Shown here one piece after another: positions 58,850 to 64,000 of a DNA stretch of 64,000 nt; the first letter of the stretch is position 1, and each line of letters begins with the position of its first letter. The notes beneath the pieces were generated by a model. The model had not been told where the DNA came from and made no database searches. It was given only the letters and a program-made list of their open reading frames with translations. Origin of the DNA: Pseudoalteromonas sp. GCY (GTDB taxonomy: Bacteria > Pseudomonadota > Gammaproteobacteria > Enterobacterales > Alteromonadaceae); the NCBI RefSeq assembly GCF_016695175.1, contig NZ_CP068023.1, forward strand, positions 3,363,501 to 3,427,500, given 5' to 3'. The position numbers were made by a program, and so were the translations under genes.

Positions 58850-59338
58850 TTACGCGTCAGCAGTTTGCTCAGGCTGTGCTTGAGCTGCACGTTGCTGCAT
58901 ATACTGAGCGAATAATGCGTCAAAGTTAACTGGCGCAAGGTTTAACTGCGGGAAAGTACCACGGTTAACTAGGCTAGCTACCGCTTCACGCGCATATGGG
59001 AATAGGATGTTAGGGCAGAATGCGCCTAGCATGTGTGCCATTTGCATTTCTTCAAGATCTGCAATTGCAAAGATACCAGCTTGTTGGATTTCACATAGGA
59101 ATGCAGTTTCTTCACCAATAGTTGCCGTTACCGTTAGCGCTAGAACAACTTCAAATACGTTGTCGTCAAGCTTTGCTGAACGCGTGTCCATGTCTAGCTT
59201 AACTTCTGGTGTCCACTCTTTTTGGAAGATACCTGGTGAGTTTGGCGTTTCAAACGATACATCTTTAGTGTAGATGCGTTGAATGTTGAACTGAGCGCCT
59301 TCTTGTTGTTGTTCTGCTGCTTGGTTTTGTTCTGCCAT
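58850..59338 (-). CDS. secB: Protein-export chaperone SecB
   Basis: SecB is a cytoplasmic tetrameric chaperone that hands preproteins to SecA. The 162-residue protein has the family core [33 protein letters not shown], and [21 protein letters not shown]. The N-terminus ([12 protein letters not shown]) and C-terminus ([11 protein letters not shown]) are Gln-rich and variable, as is usual. It follows grxC in the same direction. Confidence 0.96.
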   Translation of the reverse strand: MAEQNQAAEQQQEGAQFNIQRIYTKDVSFETPNSPGIFQKEWTPEVKLDMDTRSAKLDDNVFEVVLALTVTATIGEETAFLCEIQQAGIFAIADLEEMQMAHMLGAFCPNILFPYAREAVASLVNRGTFPQLNLAPVNFDALFAQYMQQRAAQAQPEQTADA

Positions 59339-59365
59339 GATAATTTCCTAAATTCTGTTGTGATC

Positions 59366-59390
59366 CTGCTAGTTCCTAGCAGTCATTATA
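59366..59390 (-). promoter_or_regulatory. possible internal promoter and leader hairpin of secB-gpsA
   Basis: On the minus strand a TATAAT (59385-59390 on the plus strand) lies just upstream of a perfect CTGCTAG-GAA-CTAGCAG hairpin in the grxC-secB gap. The -35 element is poor, so a separate secB promoter is only suggested. Confidence 0.4.
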
Positions 59391-59421
59391 AAAAGTAAGC
59401 TGAGCTAAAGCTCAATCAGTC

Positions 59422-59679
59422 TTATGCTTGTAATAACTTATCGAGTTCGCCTTGCGCTTCAAGCGCCATCATATCGTCGCAACCACCAATATGGCGCTCA
59501 GCGATAAAGATTTGTGGCACGGTATAGCTACCTTTGGCTTTTTCGATCATCTCGTCACGAAGCTCAGGCTGTGCGCCAATATCATACTCAGTGTATGTGA
59601 CACCTTTTGCATCTAATAGTGCCTTTGCACGATGACAAAATGGACAATAGTCTTTGGTGTAAATTACGACTTGGCTCAT
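59422..59679 (-). CDS. grxC: Glutaredoxin 3 (GrxC)
   Basis: GrxC is a cytosolic glutaredoxin that reduces disulfides with glutathione. The 85-residue protein has the dithiol active site CPFC in IYTKDYCPFCHRAKALL, the cis-proline loop SYTVPQIFI and the glutathione site GGCDDM. Two adjacent ATG codons exist (59682 and 59679), and the second has better spacing to GAGG. It sits between yibN and secB. Confidence 0.95.
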   Translation of the reverse strand: MSQVVIYTKDYCPFCHRAKALLDAKGVTYTEYDIGAQPELRDEMIEKAKGSYTVPQIFIAERHIGGCDDMMALEAQGELDKLLQA

Positions 59680-59691
59680 CATAGACCTCAG

Positions 59692-60123
59692 TTATTTTCC
59701 GTTAGAGATTGGTAAACCCGCACTTTGCCATGCGCCAATACCACCTGATAATACGAACACTTGCTCAAATCCAGCCTTGTGCATGTTATCAGCAACAGCG
59801 GATGCCGTCATACCTGTGTTACAGACCAATATAATGGGCTTAGATTTATGTTTTTCAAGACCAGCAAAATCTTTTTGCTTGAGTTTTTCCGCGCTCACCT
59901 GCTCGGAACCCGCAATATGGCCTTGGTTAAACTCTTTTGCTGCACGCATATCGAATACCTGACCATCTTGGCGGTTAACTAGCATAGTTAACTGCTGAGG
60001 ATTAATTTGTCTAATTTTAGAAAACTGACTCTTAAACCAACTACTCACTAACATCGCGGCTAACACAACCCAAATGATGCTAAGTACCGGATGGTTACCT
60101 AAAAACGCAACGTATTGTTCCAT
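59692..60123 (-). CDS. yibN: YibN membrane-anchored rhodanese
   Basis: The 143-residue protein (ATG 60123) has one N-terminal membrane helix (about 12-30) and a rhodanese domain with the active-site cysteine in LVCNTGMTASAVADNM, then GFEQVFVLSGGIGAWQ. A TTG five codons upstream is possible. It opens the conserved yibN-grxC-secB-gpsA operon. Sulfurtransferase activity is probable because the cysteine is present. Confidence 0.92.
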   Translation of the reverse strand: MEQYVAFLGNHPVLSIIWVVLAAMLVSSWFKSQFSKIRQINPQQLTMLVNRQDGQVFDMRAAKEFNQGHIAGSEQVSAEKLKQKDFAGLEKHKSKPIILVCNTGMTASAVADNMHKAGFEQVFVLSGGIGAWQSAGLPISNGK

Positions 60124-60400
60124 TAATTTATCAACCAAAAATTATTAAACGATAAAGTGGCAGCAAGTATACCTGCTTTATTCTCGACAAAACAGACTTG
60201 TTCAACATGAGCAAATATCAATCTCAAAGTTGATAATTCATCGCTGTGGGGCTGAATATTCATACAAAAACAGGTATTCTACTTACCAGCAACCAGAGCA
60301 AGCTTATCGAAGCGCTGCAGCCCAAGTTAGTAAATCTAACCTTGTAGCGTTTGCTATAAGACATCAACATCGTGCCTAATTCAGGATTTCAGGAGCGCAA

Positions 60401-61942
60401 ATGACAGCTAAGAAAAAGCCATTGGTATTAATGATTTTAGACGGTTGGGGCTATCGCGAAGAAAGCGAGAGCAATGCTATTTTAGCAGCCAATACCCCAG
60501 TATTAGATGAACTATGGCGCTCTGCTCCGCACACCTTGATTTCAGGTTCAGGTCTTGATGTTGGTCTACCTGATGGGCAAATGGGGAATTCCGAAGTTGG
60601 CCACGTTAACCTTGGTGCAGGACGTGTGGTTTATCAAGACTTCACGCGGATCACTAAAGCGATTGACGATGGTGAGTTTGAGCACAATCCAGCTCTGGTT
60701 GAGAATATCGACAAAGCAGTGGCAAAGGGCAAAGCCGTTCACCTAATGGGATTATTGAGCCCTGGTGGCGTTCACAGCCATGAAGACCACATTGTTGCGG
60801 CAATTAAATTAGCAGCTGAGCGCGGTGCAACCGTTTATTTGCACGCATTTTTGGATGGCCGCGATACACCACCTCGTAGCGCACAAGCGTCAATTGAAAA
60901 AATGGAAGCCTTGATGCAGTCACTCAATTGTGGCCGCCTAGCGTCTATTATTGGTCGCTACTATGCTATGGACCGTGACAATCGTTGGGACCGCGTCGAG
61001 TCTGCTTATAACCTGATGGTAAGTGGCGACGCTGATTTTACTTATAGTAATGGCGTTGAAGCGCTACAAGCAGCTTACGCGCGTGATGAAAATGATGAGT
61101 TTGTTAAAGCATCTGTGATCACCGAAGCAGGGCAACCTGCCGCAACTATCAATGATGGTGATACGGTTATCTTTATGAACTTCCGTGCAGACCGAGCGCG
61201 CCAGATGACCCGCGCTTTTGTCGATGCCGACTTTAACGGCTTCGAAAAACGCAAAGCACCGGACCTAAGTGCGTTTGTTATGATGACTGAGTACGCCGCC
61301 GACATTAACGCCCCTATCGCTTTCGCGCCTGAAGCACTTGTCAATGTGCTAGGTGAATGGCTAGCTAAGCACAACAAAACTCAGCTGCGTATTTCAGAAA
61401 CAGAAAAATATGCTCATGTCACTTTCTTCTTTAGCGGCGGTCGCGAAGATCTCTTTGAAGGTGAGAAACGTGAACTTATTCCTTCTCCACAAGTTGCCAC
61501 TTACGACTTACAGCCAGAGATGAACTCAGAAATGCTAACTGATAAGTTAGTTGAAGCCATTCATAGCGGTGAATTCGACGTGATTATTTGTAACTACCCG
61601 AATGGTGACATGGTTGGACACTCGGGCGTATTTGAAGCTGCGGTGAAGGCATGTGAAGCAGTTGATAAATGCATTGGTCGCGTAGTTGAGGCACTAAAAG
61701 AAACCGGTGGTGAAGCTCTGATCACAGCAGACCACGGCAATGCTGAGCAAATGCAAAACCCGAAAACGGGCCAAGCTCACACAGCACACACCAGTGAGCC
61801 AGTACCATTTATTTATGTAGGTCGTGATGCAGAGCCACAAGCAGGAAAAGCACTAAGCGATGTTGCACCAACAATGCTGCATTTACTTGGTATGGAGCAG
61901 CCTAGCGAGATGACAGGCACTCCAATTATGCGTTTAAAATAA
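60401..61942 (+). CDS. gpmM: Cofactor-independent phosphoglycerate mutase GpmM
   Basis: GpmM interconverts 3- and 2-phosphoglycerate in glycolysis using manganese. The 513-residue alkaline-phosphatase-superfamily enzyme has [10 protein letters not shown] at the start, the phosphoserine nucleophile Ser64 in [39 protein letters not shown], and [13 protein letters not shown] with metal ligands. GGAG lies 7 bp upstream of the ATG. It leads the gpmM-envC-protease operon and is divergent from yibN, as in E. coli. Confidence 0.97.
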   Translation: MTAKKKPLVLMILDGWGYREESESNAILAANTPVLDELWRSAPHTLISGSGLDVGLPDGQMGNSEVGHVNLGAGRVVYQDFTRITKAIDDGEFEHNPALVENIDKAVAKGKAVHLMGLLSPGGVHSHEDHIVAAIKLAAERGATVYLHAFLDGRDTPPRSAQASIEKMEALMQSLNCGRLASIIGRYYAMDRDNRWDRVESAYNLMVSGDADFTYSNGVEALQAAYARDENDEFVKASVITEAGQPAATINDGDTVIFMNFRADRARQMTRAFVDADFNGFEKRKAPDLSAFVMMTEYAADINAPIAFAPEALVNVLGEWLAKHNKTQLRISETEKYAHVTFFFSGGREDLFEGEKRELIPSPQVATYDLQPEMNSEMLTDKLVEAIHSGEFDVIICNYPNGDMVGHSGVFEAAVKACEAVDKCIGRVVEALKETGGEALITADHGNAEQMQNPKTGQAHTAHTSEPVPFIYVGRDAEPQAGKALSDVAPTMLHLLGMEQPSEMTGTPIMRLK

Positions 61943-61954
61943 CGGCCTGCCTGT

Positions 61955-63100
61955 ATGCCGTTAAAAACGACATTTCACTATTCCGCACTTCTCGGTGCGG
62001 CATTACTCATGGCAACAGCGCCTGCTGTTGCCAACGAATCTAGAACCAAACAAGACTTAAGCGAAGTCCAGCAACAGCTTAAAGCTAGCCAACAAGCGTT
62101 AGAAAAGCAGCGCGGTGAAATTAACAGTCACGAAGCAAAGCTCAAAGCCTTCGAACTTGATATTGCTAAAAGTGCCAAAGCTATCTCACTCACAGAAATC
62201 GGGATCAAAGAAAACCAAACCGAGCAGGCCGAACTTAAAAAGCAAGAAAGCACGCTGCTAAACGACAAGAAAAAATTTGAAAAGATCCTTGCGGCTCAGC
62301 TAAAAAGTGCCTACATGACGGGCTCTCATGATTATTCCAGAATGTTACTTAATCAAGAGCATGCCACAAAGCTAGAGCGCACCATTGCCTATTATGATTA
62401 CCTAAATAAAGCGCGCATTAAACAACTCGAACAGCTCAAATCTATCGGCCAAGAATTGGCACAGACTCAAGCTGAGTTAGGACGAACACAAGCACGCTTA
62501 GAAGCGCTACAAAACCATCAGAATGAACGCTTGGAAGCGCTCAAGGAGGCGCAGCAAGAACGTCAAAGCCAGCTTGCAAACCTAAATAACAAACTCAGTG
62601 AGACACGCTCTGCTATCGCATATTTAAAAGAAAATGAGCAAACCTTAATCCAAACGTTAGAAGAGCTTGCCAAGGCGCAAAGAGAAGCCGAAGTACGTTT
62701 AGATGGGTTAGCCAAACTCAAAGGCAAAATGAGTTTACCGACCAGAGGTCGAATTAAGCATAAATTTGGCCAAAGCAAGCATGCTGGCATGAATTGGAAG
62801 GGCGTCCTCATTGGTGCAAAAGAAGGGGCTGAAATTGCGAGTGTCGCTCCCGGTCAAGTTGTGTATGCAGATTGGTTAAACGGCTTTGGTTGGGTTATTG
62901 TGCTCGATCATGGTCATGGTTTTATGAGCCTATACGGTCACGCTCAAACGCTGCTTCGCGATGTTGGCGATCAAGTTCGCAGTGGTGAAGTGATCGCTTT
63001 GGTAGGACAAAGCGGCGGACAAAGAGATCCTGGTCTATACTTTGAAATACGGCATAAGGGAAGCGCTGTAGATCCGATAAAATGGTGCAGATCCAGTTAA
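61955..63100 (+). CDS. envC: Murein hydrolase activator EnvC
   Basis: EnvC activates septal amidases AmiA and AmiB during division. The 381-residue protein has a signal peptide (to AVA-NESR), a long coiled coil (about 30-245), and a C-terminal LytM domain. The LytM site is degenerate: SKHAGMNWKGV replaces the usual HxGxD pattern and LYFEIRHKG has Tyr where catalytic enzymes have His. This fits an activator without peptidase activity. It follows gpmM by 12 bp. Confidence 0.93.
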   Translation: MPLKTTFHYSALLGAALLMATAPAVANESRTKQDLSEVQQQLKASQQALEKQRGEINSHEAKLKAFELDIAKSAKAISLTEIGIKENQTEQAELKKQESTLLNDKKKFEKILAAQLKSAYMTGSHDYSRMLLNQEHATKLERTIAYYDYLNKARIKQLEQLKSIGQELAQTQAELGRTQARLEALQNHQNERLEALKEAQQERQSQLANLNNKLSETRSAIAYLKENEQTLIQTLEELAKAQREAEVRLDGLAKLKGKMSLPTRGRIKHKFGQSKHAGMNWKGVLIGAKEGAEIASVAPGQVVYADWLNGFGWVIVLDHGHGFMSLYGHAQTLLRDVGDQVRSGEVIALVGQSGGQRDPGLYFEIRHKGSAVDPIKWCRSS

Positions 63101-63138
63101 CTGAATAACCCGTGCTGCACCTTGATGAGGAGCAGCAC

Positions 63139-64000
63139 ATGAATAAACAAACCCGTTTTTACGCGCTTGCAGCGCGCTATGTTGCATTGTTAAGCTTCCT
63201 GCTTTTGTTAAGTTTTAGCGCTTTTAGTCAAGCGTCTACACAAAAGTTTTCGGCTCAAGAAATCGATGAAATCCTGTATCATATTCACACCTATTATGTT
63301 GAAGACTTGCCTCTCAGTCGCTATAACGCAGGCAACTTGTCGAGCCTCTTTGACAATTTAGATCCCTACTCTAAATACCTCAACGAGGAAGACTTGGAAT
63401 CCATCTTCAGTGCAGCAAATGGGCGCTACACTGGGCTTGGTATTGAAGTCGAGGAGCAAGATAATTACGTGGTTATTTTGGATACCCTACCCAATTCACC
63501 AGCAGCCCAAGCTGGAATAGAGAGCGGTGATAAACTCCACGCAATCAATGGTGCTAATGTCGCGGGTAAATCGATAGAAGAAGTGTCAGCCCTACTCAAA
63601 GCTGCAAATAAAAATCTCATTAATTTAGTGGTATTAAGACAAGGCGAGCTAGTTGCACTTGAGCTTAAACGTCAAGAGATAGTCATCGAGAGTGTCGCCA
63701 GTAAACTACTAAACGACGGTACAGGCTTTTTAAGCGTCAACAGTTTTAATCATCACACCTATCATGATGTTGCAAGACACATAAACCGACTGCAAGTACA
63801 ATTAGGTAGCCCATTGAAAAAGCTGGTTATTGATTTACGTGACAACCCCGGTGGCACACTTAATAGTGCTGTGGCAATCTCAGATCTTTTTTTAGATAGT
63901 GGCACAATCGTCACGACCAAAGGCCGCTTCTACGACGCCAATCAGGCTTACATTGCAAAGCGGGGAGATATTCTAAATGGTGCGCCAATTTTGGTGTTAA
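63139..64000 (+). CDS. S41-family C-terminal processing protease (partial)
   Basis: This gene starts at ATG 63139 with GAGGAGC upstream and stays open to the right edge of the window, so its end is not seen. It has a signal peptide (about residues 13-34, LAARYVALLSFLLLLSFSAF), an N-terminal helical domain with LFDNLDPYSKYL, a PDZ domain (about 95-180, GRYTGLGIEVEEQDNY), and the start of the S41 domain with VIDLRDNPGGTLNSAV. The catalytic serine and lysine lie beyond the window. It is the third gene after gpmM-envC and may process periplasmic or septal proteins. Confidence 0.88.
   Translation, partial: MNKQTRFYALAARYVALLSFLLLLSFSAFSQASTQKFSAQEIDEILYHIHTYYVEDLPLSRYNAGNLSSLFDNLDPYSKYLNEEDLESIFSAANGRYTGLGIEVEEQDNYVVILDTLPNSPAAQAGIESGDKLHAINGANVAGKSIEEVSALLKAANKNLINLVVLRQGELVALELKRQEIVIESVASKLLNDGTGFLSVNSFNHHTYHDVARHINRLQVQLGSPLKKLVIDLRDNPGGTLNSAVAISDLFLDSGTIVTTKGRFYDANQAYIAKRGDILNGAPILVL

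Overview
This window is ordinary-looking core chromosome of a marine gammaproteobacterium. Gene content and order point to Alteromonadales, most likely Pseudoalteromonas. The indications are a moderately AT-rich composition, close similarity to Escherichia coli and Vibrio housekeeping proteins, FolE2 in place of a visible folE, DUF3718 and YfiR proteins, glsB, and large tandem tRNA arrays. This placement is inference from protein recognition, not from a search. No phage, integrase, IS transposase, CRISPR or defence island is visible.

Layout. 1-3.5 kb: the end of an HD-GYP c-di-GMP phosphodiesterase, a LysR regulator, ubiC-ubiA (first steps of ubiquinone synthesis) and a secreted FliL-like protein. 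3.5-7 kb: glpE-glpG and the threonine-degradation pair kbl-tdh. 7.2-15.1 kb: LPS inner-core genes (gmhB, a heptosyltransferase, kdkA, hldE, gmhA, waaA) with a Wzi-like outer-membrane protein and a DUF1415 gene. 15.2-18.3 kb: the ydbH-ynbE-ydbL envelope operon, including ynbE, a 59-residue lipoprotein gene that is easily missed. 18.4-28.9 kb: purL, mltF, a small very basic unrecognised ORF, tadA, gsk, glsB, hpf, a DUF3718 gene and folA. 29-35.8 kb: rplU-rpmA, obg/cgtA, ispB, mutY-yggX, trmB and rsmC.

35.9-44.2 kb is a signalling block. It holds a histidine kinase translationally coupled to a YfiR-like periplasmic protein, then arcA and arcB placed tail to tail, folE2 and an Aer-like PAS chemoreceptor. 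44.2-47.5 kb holds a short MITE-like repeat and two divergent tRNA operons: tRNA-Ala(GGC) followed by six identical tRNA-Glu(UUC) genes on the minus strand, and six identical tRNA-Val(UAC) genes on the plus strand. Each Val gene is followed by a decayed 3' tRNA half. Both operons have strong sigma70 promoters with GC-rich discriminators.

47.7-64 kb: a TPR protein with a degenerate receiver domain, msrB, a DUF2919-like membrane protein, ligA, zipA, smc, an SpoU methyltransferase, a small membrane protein, the yibN-grxC-secB-gpsA operon, and gpmM-envC followed by an S41 protease gene that runs off the window.

The most unusual material is the paired tandem tRNA arrays with pseudo-tRNA halves. 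Next come the signalling block (kinase-YfiR pair, ArcB lacking one of the two known redox cysteines, pseudo-receiver TPR protein) and the basic micro-ORF whose stop codon lies in a terminator loop. I saw no clear undescribed multi-gene system.
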